Positions 27,673-36,150 of a DNA stretch of 64,000 nt are shown piece by piece. Position numbers and translations under genes: made by a program. Source of the DNA: Clostridia bacterium. Lineage in GTDB: Bacteria; Bacillota_A; Clostridia; Oscillospirales; CAG-272. The notes under the pieces were generated by a model. The model ran no database searches. It saw only the letters and a program-made list of their open reading frames with translations, and was not told the origin of the DNA. The stretch lies in NCBI GenBank assembly GCA_017466455.1, contig JAFTUD010000008.1, positions 1 to 64,000 of the forward strand, given 5' to 3'. How positions within the stretch are numbered: the stretch's first letter is position 1; each line of letters opens with the position of its first letter.

Positions 27673-28302
27673 GTTTAGTTGGCTCTCATACTCCAAAAGC
27701 TCAGTAAGGATATTTTCGGGGCGGTGGGCGTTTACCCTTGAATACTTGCCCTTTTTGCCTATTTCGAGGATTTTGCCTACATGGGTATAGCCGAGCGCCC
27801 TTGGGGGCAGGCTTGGAACGAGGTCGCCTTTATTTATTACGGTGGTAAGGTTTTGCCATCTATTTTCAAGGTGGCTCACCCTTCCCCATATTACTCTTGG
27901 CGGGGCTATGGCGTAGGTATATATTTTATCTCTCATATTTTCAAGGTTATACCACAAATATTCGTGGCAAAGGACCGAGAGCGCTCCGCCGTGGGAATAG
28001 CCTACTATTATGATTTTTTCATATTTATTTGCTTTTGCGTTTTCTATGGCGGTGGCAAGATAGGGGGTTATTGATTTAAAGACCCGCAAAAAGCCACGGT
28101 GGGCAAGGAAGGCTTTACCCTCGCTATTTGAATATGCCATGGTTGGGAAATCAAGGTTGTTTATCCAGTCGGTTTTGCCATTTGAATGCTCAAAGTAGAT
28201 ATAGAGTGTGCCATTTATTACCTCGGCTGCAAAATCTCCGTGATTTGGAGTGCGGGTATAGGGGATTTTCAGGCAACGCTCAAAAAGCTCGCTAATCTTC
28301 AT
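27655..28302 (-). CDS. lipase (class 3)-like alpha/beta hydrolase
   Basis: The 215-residue protein carries the nucleophile elbow IIIVGYSHGGALSVLCHEYL (GxSxG, Ser in GYSHG) preceded by FLRVFKSITPYLATAI, as in fungal-type class 3 lipases. An Asp (NKGDLVPSLPP) and a C-terminal His (YTHVGKILEIG) complete a plausible triad. No signal peptide, so a cytoplasmic esterase is possible. The substrate is unknown. RBS AGGTGA precedes ATG 28302. Confidence 0.8.
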   Translation of the reverse strand: MKISELFERCLKIPYTRTPNHGDFAAEVINGTLYIYFEHSNGKTDWINNLDFPTMAYSNSEGKAFLAHRGFLRVFKSITPYLATAIENAKANKYEKIIIVGYSHGGALSVLCHEYLWYNLENMRDKIYTYAIAPPRVIWGRVSHLENRWQNLTTVINKGDLVPSLPPRALGYTHVGKILEIGKKGKYSRVNAHRPENILTELLEYESQLNKINGH

Positions 28303-28351
28303 AATATCACCTCAATATATTTAATGCGAGAATGATTTTTTTGATAATGTA

Positions 28352-28380
28352 TTGATTTTTTGGCGCATTATTGATAAAAT
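28352..28380 (+). promoter_or_regulatory. promoter of the polysaccharide deacetylase gene
   Basis: TTGATT (28352-28357), 17-bp spacer, extended -10 TGATAAAAT (28372-28380). Confidence 0.75.
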
Positions 28381-28409
28381 TGAGGTAGGATTTTTTATTG
28401 GGGGTTAAT

Positions 28410-29750
28410 ATGACTGAAATTATCTTTTCATTTGACACAGAGGACTTTACCTCATCAAGGGCGGCTGACGGAATTTTATACGAGGCTAAGCTCTTTCACG
28501 AGGAAGGAGTTAAGGGTTGCTTTTGTGTGGTTGGCTTGCTTGCTAAGCATTTAAAGGAGTGGGGGCGCACAGATGTAATTGAGGCGCTTTCACATCACGA
28601 GATTGGCACGCACACCTACGGTCACACGCTACACCCTATGATAAACGAATATACGGACATTGATGATTTTTACAAGGCGCAGGAGGAGCTTATTTCTCAG
28701 GAGAGCCTTGGAATTGAATACATAAAGGACACGCTTGGGGTTGACAGAGTTTGGGCGGCGTGCCCTCCCGGAAATCAAAAGTCGTATGTTGCCATGTATG
28801 GTTATCACAAGATGGGTATTCCTATCTATGCGGACACATTTTGCGACACAGAGTGGGGTACGGGTGCGTATTACTGCAATATTTTCCACGCTAATTATAC
28901 CTTTGGCATTGAGTGGTTTTTGCGTGATGCTACCGAGGCGGACATTAAGCGTGTGCTTGATGACCTTGCAAGGCGTGAAAGGGCTGTAATTTACACACAT
29001 CCTAACATGATTATTAAAAACGATTTTTGGGATCAGCTGAATTATCACAAGGAAAATCTTGTGCCATTTGGTGAGTGGATTGAGGCTGAGGACCTTGACC
29101 CCGCCATTACGAAGAAGGTGCTTGACAATATGCGTGTGCTAATTCGTATGATTAAAAACGACCCACGCTTTAAGATTACGACCTATTCAGAGCTTGCAGG
29201 TAAGCTTGCGCGCGAGGGAGAAAGGGTTGTTACGGCGGGTGATGTATCGTTTATTTACGAAAATTTGAAGGAAGGTCTTTTCCCTATCAATGAGAAAATT
29301 TCACTTTCGCTATCGGACATTATGCTTTCACTTCGTGACTTTTTACTCGGCAGGAGTGAGCATAGGTGCGGTGATGTATACGGATTTTTGTCTAAGCCTT
29401 ATGAGATTACAAGGGAGATTACGGTGAGCAAGGCGGAGCTTATCGCGTCCTGTGGGCAAATTAAGGACAACGAGTTTTTACCCGAGAAAATCAAGGTTGG
29501 TAATGAATTTATCGGTCCTGCGGACTGGATTTATGCCTCTTGTGAGGCGCTTTTGGGCGCGACAAGTATCGTTATTTCGCCAAAGCCACAGCTTCCCTGT
29601 CTTGATATTATGCCCGAGGTAAGGGACAGCGCATTTAAGGGCACTTGGCAACACGGTGATGCGTTTGAGGACAGGTATCTTTCTGACAGGCTACGCTATC
29701 AGAGCTGGACAATGAGATTTTTGACATCAAGCAGGAATATGAGAAAGTAA
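28410..29750 (+). CDS. polysaccharide deacetylase-family protein
   Basis: NodB-fold metal hydrolase of 446 residues. ATG 28410 with GGGGG 6 bp upstream is preferred to a TTG at 28398 in the RBS itself. Motif 1 is IIFSFDTEDFTSS (Asp pair replaces the classic TFDDG), and motif 2 is the zinc site HEIGTHTYGHTLHP. A later segment AVIYTHPNMI holds the motif 4-type His. The second half (about 250-446) is an extra domain not recognised. No signal peptide is evident, so the enzyme may act in the cytoplasm on a small sugar or lipid-linked glycan rather than peptidoglycan. Confidence 0.8.
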   Translation: MTEIIFSFDTEDFTSSRAADGILYEAKLFHEEGVKGCFCVVGLLAKHLKEWGRTDVIEALSHHEIGTHTYGHTLHPMINEYTDIDDFYKAQEELISQESLGIEYIKDTLGVDRVWAACPPGNQKSYVAMYGYHKMGIPIYADTFCDTEWGTGAYYCNIFHANYTFGIEWFLRDATEADIKRVLDDLARRERAVIYTHPNMIIKNDFWDQLNYHKENLVPFGEWIEAEDLDPAITKKVLDNMRVLIRMIKNDPRFKITTYSELAGKLAREGERVVTAGDVSFIYENLKEGLFPINEKISLSLSDIMLSLRDFLLGRSEHRCGDVYGFLSKPYEITREITVSKAELIASCGQIKDNEFLPEKIKVGNEFIGPADWIYASCEALLGATSIVISPKPQLPCLDIMPEVRDSAFKGTWQHGDAFEDRYLSDRLRYQSWTMRFLTSSRNMRK

Positions 29751-29791
29751 AAGGAATTGGCGCGCATAATTCTCTACCTTTAGCTATATTT

Positions 29792-29824
29792 AAAAAGCCA
29801 TTTTTCAAGGAAAATGGCTTTTTT
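29792..29824 (+). terminator. terminator of the polysaccharide deacetylase gene
   Basis: Stem AAAAGCCATTTT / AAAATGGCTTTT with a 6-nt loop and T6 tail. Confidence 0.9.
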
Positions 29825-29834
29825 GAAATTATGC

Positions 29835-29863
29835 TTGCATTTTTTTATATTATATGATATACT
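29835..29863 (+). promoter_or_regulatory. promoter of the NSS transporter gene
   Basis: TTGCAT (29835-29840), 17-bp spacer, extended -10 TGATATACT (29855-29863). Confidence 0.7.
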
Positions 29864-29899
29864 ATTGAGGATTATTATTACTGACAGGAGATTAGAATT

Positions 29900-31294
29900 T
29901 TGGATAACAATGCTTCAGTTGCTCCAAGTGTTGATACGAATGTTAGCGGAAAAAGAAGCTCGTTTTCGGGTAAGATAGGCTTCGTTTTAGCGGCGGCAGG
30001 CTCAGCGGTTGGACTTGGAAATATTTGGCGCTTCCCTTATCTTGCGGCTAAGTACGGTGGCGGTATTTTCCTTTTAGTTTACATTATTTTATCGGTTACC
30101 TTCGGATTTTCGCTTATGATTGCGGAAATTGCGATTGGCAGAAAGACTCAGCAAAGCCCTATCGGTGCTTACAGTGCGCTTGACAAGCGTTTTGGCTTCG
30201 TTGGTTTCCTTGCGTCAATCGTGCCGATGCTCATTCTTCCCTATTATTCCGTTATTGGCGGTTGGGTTACGAAATACGCGTTTGGATTTATTACCGGCGA
30301 GATGTCGGAGATGGCAAACGGCTCATACTTCGGCGACTATATTTCAAAGGTAGGGGAACCGATTTTATGGTTTGCTCTATTTATGGGTGCAACAGCGCTT
30401 ATTGTGCTTTTCGGTGTGCAAAAGGGCGTTGAAAAGGTGAGCAAGGTAATGATGCCTGTGCTTGTCGTGCTTATGGTATTCATTATTGTATACACATTTA
30501 TTACTACTGACAACATTTGGAGTGGCGTTGCCTACTACCTCAAGCCCGATTTTTCAAAGTTTACCTACATGACCTTTGTTTCGGCGCTTGGTCAGCTATT
30601 CTACTCTATGTCGCTTGCGATGGGTATTATGATTACCTTCGGCTCTTATATGAAGAAGGATATCAGTATTGAAAAATCAACTCATCAAATTGAAATTTTT
30701 GACACAGGTATCGCATTTTTGGCGGGTCTTATGATTATTCCCGCGTGTATAGCCTATGACCCTACTCAGCTTACGAAGGGTCCCGGTCTTATGTTCGGTG
30801 TGCTTCCTAAGGTGTTTGACAACATGTTTGGCGGTGCGTTTATCGGCGCGGTGTTCTTCCTTATGGTGCTTTTGGCGGCGCTGACCTCGTCAATTTCGCT
30901 TATGGAGACGGTTGTTTCAACTATTCAGGATAAATGGAAGCTTGGAAGGAAGATGTCGTGTCTTATCGTATTTGGAATAAGCATTGCGCTCGGTCTTCTC
31001 TCCTGCCTTGGTTACAGTGCTTGGAGTGAGGTATTGTTCTTCGGCAAGTTCGCCTTTCTTGACTTCTTTGATTTCTTGACTAACAGTGTTATGATGCCGA
31101 TTATTGCGCTACTCACCTGCATTCTTATTTCGTTCTTTATAAAGCCATCAACAATTATCGAGGAGGTTTCCCTCTCGGGCAAGTTTAAGCAAAGGACTCT
31201 GTTCTCCGTTATGATTAAATATGTAACGCCACTTTGTCTTATCATCGTTCTTGTTTTCGCTGTGCTTGAGGGCGTTGGGGTAATTACAGTTTAA
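29900..31294 (+). CDS. neurotransmitter:sodium symporter (SNF) family transporter
   Basis: Sodium-coupled amino-acid importer in the cytoplasmic membrane, LeuT fold. It starts with TTG at 29900, supported by ACAGGAG 9 bp upstream and no usable ATG nearby. The 464 residues form about 11 transmembrane helices. TM1 holds the family signature KIGFVLAAAGSAVGLGNIWR followed by FPYLAAKYGGGIF. The substrate is probably a hydrophobic or aromatic amino acid (LeuT, TnaT and MhsT types), but the sequence does not decide. Single gene with its own promoter and terminator. Confidence 0.92.
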   Translation: MDNNASVAPSVDTNVSGKRSSFSGKIGFVLAAAGSAVGLGNIWRFPYLAAKYGGGIFLLVYIILSVTFGFSLMIAEIAIGRKTQQSPIGAYSALDKRFGFVGFLASIVPMLILPYYSVIGGWVTKYAFGFITGEMSEMANGSYFGDYISKVGEPILWFALFMGATALIVLFGVQKGVEKVSKVMMPVLVVLMVFIIVYTFITTDNIWSGVAYYLKPDFSKFTYMTFVSALGQLFYSMSLAMGIMITFGSYMKKDISIEKSTHQIEIFDTGIAFLAGLMIIPACIAYDPTQLTKGPGLMFGVLPKVFDNMFGGAFIGAVFFLMVLLAALTSSISLMETVVSTIQDKWKLGRKMSCLIVFGISIALGLLSCLGYSAWSEVLFFGKFAFLDFFDFLTNSVMMPIIALLTCILISFFIKPSTIIEEVSLSGKFKQRTLFSVMIKYVTPLCLIIVLVFAVLEGVGVITV

Positions 31295-31381
31295 TATTTA
31301 AAGCGACCTTTTTTAGGATGCTTTTTGCAGGCAAACAACGGTTTAGAGCAAAAGAACGAACTCAAGCCGTAAATAAAACAA

Positions 31382-31406
31382 AAAACCGACCTTTGTGGTC
31401 GGTTTT
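31382..31406 (+). terminator. terminator of the NSS transporter gene
   Basis: AAAACCGACC / GGTCGGTTTT hairpin with loop TTTGT and a short T-rich tail. It is 88 bp after the stop codon and adjoins the 3' end of the convergent tRNA gene, which it may also serve. Confidence 0.75.
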
Positions 31407-31413
31407 CGTTTTA

Positions 31414-31487
31414 TGGCAGCGGAACTAGGATTCGAACCCAGACATACAGAGTCAGAGTCTGCTGTGCTACCTTTACACAATTCCGCT
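31414..31487 (-). tRNA. tRNA-Gln (anticodon CUG)
   Basis: 74 nt including encoded CCA. Acceptor AGCGGAA/TTCCGCT, discriminator G. The anticodon stem GCAGA/TCTGT encloses loop CTCTGAC (C34 U35 G36), and the T arm contains GGGTTCGAATCC. It reads CAG codons. Stand-alone gene with its own promoter. Confidence 0.95.
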
Positions 31488-31498
31488 ATTGCCTAACT

Positions 31499-31527
31499 AT
31501 TTTAGCACAAGACCTTCAACTTGTCAA
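31499..31527 (-). promoter_or_regulatory. promoter of tRNA-Gln
   Basis: Consensus TTGACA (31527-31522), 17-bp spacer, extended -10 TGCTAAAAT (TAAAAT 31504-31499), 11 bp before the mature tRNA. Confidence 0.85.
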
Positions 31528-31651
31528 CAACTTTTTTAAAATTTTTTAAATTATTCCAAAAAAGTAAAATCGCAAGGCTTTTATGAAAGGAAAGCGGTGA
31601 GGTTTTTTCTTATTTTTTCAAATTATGGATTGTTAATTTTTATACTTTCTA

Positions 31652-31680
31652 TTTACTTTTTATCTTATACATGTTAAAAT
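31652..31680 (+). promoter_or_regulatory. promoter of the DUF362 gene
   Basis: TTTACT (31652-31657), 17-bp spacer, extended -10 TGTTAAAAT (31672-31680). The 120 bp before it (31530-31650) is AT-rich with no recognisable feature. Confidence 0.6.
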
Positions 31681-31708
31681 ATTTTCAGTAACTAAATAAG
31701 GAGATTTT

Positions 31709-32572
31709 ATGAAATCTAAGGTTTATTTTACAAGCGAGATAACTCCTGAGGCGGTTTTGAGGCTTTACAAGGCACTTGGTGTGGAGCTTTATGGCAAGGT
31801 GGCTGTAAAGGTACACTCGGGTGAGAAGGGCAATCAAAACTTTTTAGGTCCTGAGCTTTGGAGTGATTTGATTAAGCATGTCGGCGGTACGGTGGTGGAG
31901 TGCAATACTGCCTACGAGGGTGAGAGAAACACGACTGAAAAGCATTTAAGGCTTCTCCACAAGCACGGCTGGGACAAGGACTTTGCTTGCGAAATTCTTG
32001 ACGGTGAGGGTGATGACCTTGTGCTTGACATTCCGACGGGCGCGGTGATTAAGAAGAATTATGTTGGGCGCGGTCTTGAAAAATACGACTCTATGCTCGT
32101 GCTATCGCATTTTAAGGGGCATCCTATGGGTGGCTATGGCGGTGCGTTAAAGCAATTATCTATTGGTATTGCTTCCTCTTATGGCAAAAAGTACATTCAC
32201 GGCGCAGGGGATACAGATTTGCTTTGGGATGCGGATCACGATTCGTTTTTGAGATCTATGGCTGATGCCTCACTTAGCGTTTGTGAGCTTTTCAAGGGCA
32301 GGATTTGCTACATAAATGTAATGAAAAATATGAGTGTAGACTGCGACTGCTGTGCGGTTGCCGAGGACCCTTGCATGGGGGATATCGGTATACTTGCCTC
32401 GCTTGACCCTGTGGCGATTGACAAGGCGTGTGTTGACCTTGTTTACGCAAGTGACGATGCGGGCGCGCCACACCTTATTGAAAGGATTGAGAGCCGAAAC
32501 GGTCTTATCACTATCACGAGCGCAGAGGCGCTTGGCGTTGGGTCGCAGGAATACGAGATTGTTAAAATTTAG
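31709..32572 (+). CDS. DUF362 domain-containing protein
   Basis: The 287-residue protein matches the DUF362 family: AVKVHSGEKGNQNFLGPELW near the start, a LVLSHFKGHPMGGYGGALKQ centre and a C-terminal DPVAIDKACVDLVY segment. A Cys cluster (VDCDCCAVAEDPC) in place of the usual ferredoxin domain could hold a metal or iron-sulfur cluster. The biochemical role of DUF362 is not established. It lies 8 bp before the alanine symporter gene, so the two are co-transcribed. Strong AAGGAGA RBS. Confidence 0.85.
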   Translation: MKSKVYFTSEITPEAVLRLYKALGVELYGKVAVKVHSGEKGNQNFLGPELWSDLIKHVGGTVVECNTAYEGERNTTEKHLRLLHKHGWDKDFACEILDGEGDDLVLDIPTGAVIKKNYVGRGLEKYDSMLVLSHFKGHPMGGYGGALKQLSIGIASSYGKKYIHGAGDTDLLWDADHDSFLRSMADASLSVCELFKGRICYINVMKNMSVDCDCCAVAEDPCMGDIGILASLDPVAIDKACVDLVYASDDAGAPHLIERIESRNGLITITSAEALGVGSQEYEIVKI

Positions 32573-32580
32573 GGGAATGT

Positions 32581-33984
32581 ATGTTTTTTGAAAGGCTTAT
32601 TTCGGGTATAAACGATGCCTTATACGGATATCTCCTTATAATTCTGCTTATTGCGGGCGGACTTTATTTTACATTCAGAACAAAATTTGTTCAATTTGGA
32701 ATGATTAAGGAGCAATTTCGTGTTGTTGGCGAAAAAGCGCCCGATAAGAAGGGAGTTTCTTCATTTCATGCGCTTATGGTTTCAACCGCGTCACGGGTTG
32801 GCACGGGAAATATCATCGGCGTTTCAACCGCGCTTTGTCTTGGTGGCTTCGGATCGGTTTTTTGGATGTGGGTAATTGCAATTATAGGCGGTGCCTCCGC
32901 GTTTATTGAAAGCACGCTTGCGCAGATATATAAGAGGCGCGGTCCTGCCGGTAGCTACGGCGGACCTGCATACTATATTGAGTCAGGGCTGAAATGCCGT
33001 CCGCTTGCTATTGTTTTTTCGGTGCTACTGATTCTTACCTATGGCTTCGGCTTCAATATGCTTGCATCGTACAATTTGCAATCAACCTTTTCCTCATACT
33101 CATTTTACAATCCGTCGCTTACTCCGTGGATAATCGGATTTGTTATTGCGGTGACGGTTGGGTACTGTCTTTTTGGCGGTGGCTCAAGGGTTATTAAGGT
33201 TACAAGCCTTCTTGTGCCTGTTATGGGTATTGCGTACATACTCGTTGCTATTGTTATCGTTTGCATAAACCTTCCCGCACTTCCGTCTATCTTCGCGCGC
33301 ATTTTCGCCGAGGCGTTTGATTTTGATGCTATTTTCGGGGGCTTTAGCGGATCCTGTGTTATGTATGGAATCAAGCGCGGGCTTTTCAGCAATGAGGCAG
33401 GTGTTGGAAGCGCGCCAAACGCATCGGCATCGGCTGACATCAATCATCCCGCAAAGCAAGGGCTTGTACAGGTGCTTTCGGTGTTCATTGACACGGTGCT
33501 TGTATGCTCGGCAACTGCGTTTATGTGTATGTCCTCGGGTATTGAGCCATCTGAGGCGATTTCGGGAGCGCCTTATGTTCAAATGGCGTTAAAGGCAACG
33601 CTTGGCTCCTTCGGTCCTATATTCATTACCGTAGCGATGATTTTGTTCGCCTTTACCACACTACTCGGAAATCTTTACTATGTAAACCAAGCACTTAGCC
33701 ATATACTCGGTCGTGTGCCGTCAAAAAAATTCAATTATATATACTATGTTATCGCATCGGCTGTGATTTTTGTCGGAGCAGGATTAAGCGCGGATTTGCT
33801 TTGGAGCATTGCGGACCTTACAATGGGTCTTATGGCTATTATCAACATACCTGTTATCCTGTATCTCGGGAAATATGCGTTCAGAGCCCTTAATGATTAC
33901 AAAAGGAAGCGCAAAAACGGCGAAAGCGAGGCGTTTTTATCAAGGGATATTGGAATTGAGGACGAGCTTGATTACTGGAAATAG
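32581..33984 (+). CDS. alanine/glycine:cation symporter (AGCS family)
   Basis: Sodium-coupled importer of alanine or glycine in the cytoplasmic membrane. The 467 residues have about 11 transmembrane helices and the AGCS hallmarks: VSTASRVGTGNIIGVSTAL, GPAGSYGGPAYYIESGL, IKRGLFSNEAGVGSAPNASA. It follows the DUF362 gene by 8 bp. A short loop before the last helices and a charged C-terminus (NDYKRKRKNGE) complete it. Confidence 0.94.
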   Translation: MFFERLISGINDALYGYLLIILLIAGGLYFTFRTKFVQFGMIKEQFRVVGEKAPDKKGVSSFHALMVSTASRVGTGNIIGVSTALCLGGFGSVFWMWVIAIIGGASAFIESTLAQIYKRRGPAGSYGGPAYYIESGLKCRPLAIVFSVLLILTYGFGFNMLASYNLQSTFSSYSFYNPSLTPWIIGFVIAVTVGYCLFGGGSRVIKVTSLLVPVMGIAYILVAIVIVCINLPALPSIFARIFAEAFDFDAIFGGFSGSCVMYGIKRGLFSNEAGVGSAPNASASADINHPAKQGLVQVLSVFIDTVLVCSATAFMCMSSGIEPSEAISGAPYVQMALKATLGSFGPIFITVAMILFAFTTLLGNLYYVNQALSHILGRVPSKKFNYIYYVIASAVIFVGAGLSADLLWSIADLTMGLMAIINIPVILYLGKYAFRALNDYKRKRKNGESEAFLSRDIGIEDELDYWK

Positions 33985-34051
33985 AATTTATTTGAATAAA
34001 ATGACAAAAATAAAGTAAACATTATTAAGTAAACTACTTGAGAGGTATATT

Positions 34052-35842
34052 ATGAAAATTACTAACGACATCAAATATATTGGTGTAAATGACCACGCAA
34101 TTGATCTTTTTGAGGGTCAGTACATCGTGCCAAACGGCATATCCTACAACTCCTACGCGATTATTGATGACAAAATCGCTATTATGGACACGGTTGACGC
34201 AAGCTTCACACACGAATGGCTTGACAACATTGAGGGCACGCTTGCGGGAAGAAAGCCCGACTACCTTATTGTTCAGCATATGGAGCCCGATCATTCGGCA
34301 AATATTATGAATTTTGTGCGTGCTTATCCAGATGCTAAAATCGTTTCCTCTGCTAAGGCGTTTGCGATGATGAAGAACTTCTTTGGCACGGACTTTGCTG
34401 ACAGGCAAATAGTTGTCGGCGAGGGTGACACGCTTTCGCTCGGAAGGCACACTCTAACCTTTGTTACTGCTCCTATGGTGCATTGGCCCGAGGTTATTGT
34501 TACCTATGACTCAACTGACAAGGTGCTGTTCTCCGCTGACGGATTCGGAAAATTCGGCGCGCTTGATGTAGAGGAGGATTGGGCATGCGAGGCAAGGCGC
34601 TATTACATTGGAATTGTTGGAAAGTACGGCGCACAGGTACAGGCTCTGCTCAAGAAGGCAAGCGGGCTTGACATTCAGGTAATTTGCCCCTTACACGGTC
34701 CTGTGCTTACTGAAAATCTTGGATATTATATCGGTCTTTACAACACATGGTCAAGCTATCAGCCCGAGGAGGACGGAATTGTAATCGCTTACACCTCTGT
34801 TTACGGAAATACAAAGAGGGCTGTGCTTATGCTTGCGGATATGCTCCGTGCTAAGGGCTGTCCTAAGGTGGTTGTAAATGACCTTGCAAGGGTTGACATG
34901 GCTGAGGCGGTTGAGGACGCGTTCAGATATAGCAAGCTTGTCCTTGCCACAACGACCTATAATGCGGAAATCTTCCCATTTATGCGTGAGTTTATTTCTC
35001 ATCTTACCGAGCGCAACTTCTCTAACAGGACTGTTGCTCTTATTGAAAACGGAAGCTGGGCTCCGCTTGCGTCTAAGATTATGCGCGGTATGCTCGAAAA
35101 GTGCAAGAATTTGACATTTTGCGACACAGGGGTAAGGATTTTATCCGCGCTAAATGACGAAAGCTCTGCACAGCTTGAGACGCTTGCTAACGAGCTTTGT
35201 ATGGAATATATTGCTCGCAAGGGCGATACGGCTAACAAAAACGACCTTTCCGCATTATTTAATATTGGATACGGTCTTTATGTTGTTACATCTAACGACG
35301 GCAAGAAGGACAACGGTCTTATCGTAAACACGATTACTCAGGTTACTAACACACCGAACAGAATTGCAGTTACCATCAACAAGGAAAACTACTCGCACCA
35401 TGTTATAAAGCAAACGGGAAAGATGAATGTAAACTGTCTTTCAACCGATGCGCCGTTTGCGGTGTTTGAAAAATTCGGCTTTACAAGCGGTAGAAATACA
35501 GACAAGTTTGAGGGCTGTGAGCCACTTCGCTCCGACAACGGTCTTATCTTCCTTCCAAGGCACATAAATTCCTTTATGTCGCTTAAGGTTGAGCAGTATA
35601 TTGACCTTGACACGCATGGTATGTTTATATGCTCTATCACCGAGGCAAGGGTGCTTTCCGACAAGGAGACAATGACATACACCTACTATCAGGAGAATGT
35701 CAAGCCAAAGCCCGAGACCGAGGGCAAAAAGGGCTATGTATGCAAGATTTGCGGTTATGTATACGAGGGAGATACGCTTCCTGAGGACTTTGTTTGTCCG
35801 CTTTGCAAGCACGGCGCTTCTGACTTTGAGGAAATAAAATAA
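34052..35842 (+). CDS. flavodiiron protein fused to flavin reductase and rubredoxin domains
   Basis: Reduces O2 to water, or NO to N2O, in the cytoplasm of anaerobes. The order of domains in the 596 residues is: metallo-beta-lactamase-like diiron domain (1-250, [10 protein letters not shown] at 76-85 giving H-x-E-x-D-H ligands); FMN flavodoxin domain (about 255-390, [19 protein letters not shown]); a flavin-reductase-like domain (about 400-545, [20 protein letters not shown]); and a C-terminal rubredoxin (about 550-596, [13 protein letters not shown], then [15 protein letters not shown]). The two extra domains would carry electrons from NAD(P)H to the diiron site within one chain. A separate rubredoxin follows 37 bp later. 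Confidence 0.94.
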   Translation: MKITNDIKYIGVNDHAIDLFEGQYIVPNGISYNSYAIIDDKIAIMDTVDASFTHEWLDNIEGTLAGRKPDYLIVQHMEPDHSANIMNFVRAYPDAKIVSSAKAFAMMKNFFGTDFADRQIVVGEGDTLSLGRHTLTFVTAPMVHWPEVIVTYDSTDKVLFSADGFGKFGALDVEEDWACEARRYYIGIVGKYGAQVQALLKKASGLDIQVICPLHGPVLTENLGYYIGLYNTWSSYQPEEDGIVIAYTSVYGNTKRAVLMLADMLRAKGCPKVVVNDLARVDMAEAVEDAFRYSKLVLATTTYNAEIFPFMREFISHLTERNFSNRTVALIENGSWAPLASKIMRGMLEKCKNLTFCDTGVRILSALNDESSAQLETLANELCMEYIARKGDTANKNDLSALFNIGYGLYVVTSNDGKKDNGLIVNTITQVTNTPNRIAVTINKENYSHHVIKQTGKMNVNCLSTDAPFAVFEKFGFTSGRNTDKFEGCEPLRSDNGLIFLPRHINSFMSLKVEQYIDLDTHGMFICSITEARVLSDKETMTYTYYQENVKPKPETEGKKGYVCKICGYVYEGDTLPEDFVCPLCKHGASDFEEIK

Positions 35843-35879
35843 TTTAAAAATAAATTTTTATAAAAAGGAGATTTTTATT

Positions 35880-36038
35880 ATGAAAAAGTATGTATGTGAT
35901 GTATGCGGTTGGGAATATGATGAGGAGCTTGGCGATCCTGAAAACGGAATTGAGCCCGGCACTAAGTTTGAGGATCTACCCGACGATTTCGTTTGCCCAC
36001 TTTGCGGTGTTGGCAAGGATGATTTTTCCGAAAACTGA
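35880..36038 (+). CDS. rubredoxin
   Basis: Small one-iron electron carrier of 52 residues, too short to be picked up by routine ORF length cut-offs. The iron ligands are two CxxC pairs, [16 protein letters not shown] and [13 protein letters not shown], with the standard spacing. AAAAGGAG is 7 bp upstream. As the last gene of the flavodiiron operon it probably also reduces the flavodiiron protein. Confidence 0.95.
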   Translation: MKKYVCDVCGWEYDEELGDPENGIEPGTKFEDLPDDFVCPLCGVGKDDFSEN

Positions 36039-36045
36039 TTTTCCA

Positions 36046-36070
36046 AAAAGAGAGGCTGTGCCTCTCTTTT
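36046..36070 (+). terminator. terminator of the flavodiiron-rubredoxin operon
   Basis: AAAAGAGAGGC / GCCTCTCTTTT stem, loop TGT, T-tract. Confidence 0.9.
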
Positions 36071-36082
36071 TTGTTTTTTGTG

Positions 36083-36111
36083 TTGACACGGGTGATAAGG
36101 AATGATATAAT
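36083..36111 (+). promoter_or_regulatory. promoter of the GH127 gene
   Basis: Full consensus TTGACA (36083-36088), 17-bp spacer, extended -10 TGATATAAT (36103-36111), about 40 bp before the start. Confidence 0.9.
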
Positions 36112-36150
36112 TTAGGTAGATAAAAATTTACGGTTTTAAGGAGCATTTTT

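Noticed and set aside
31295..31381. Small gene or regulatory RNA after the NSS transporter
   Set aside because: No ORF with RBS, no strong hairpin besides the listed terminator; nothing recognisable.
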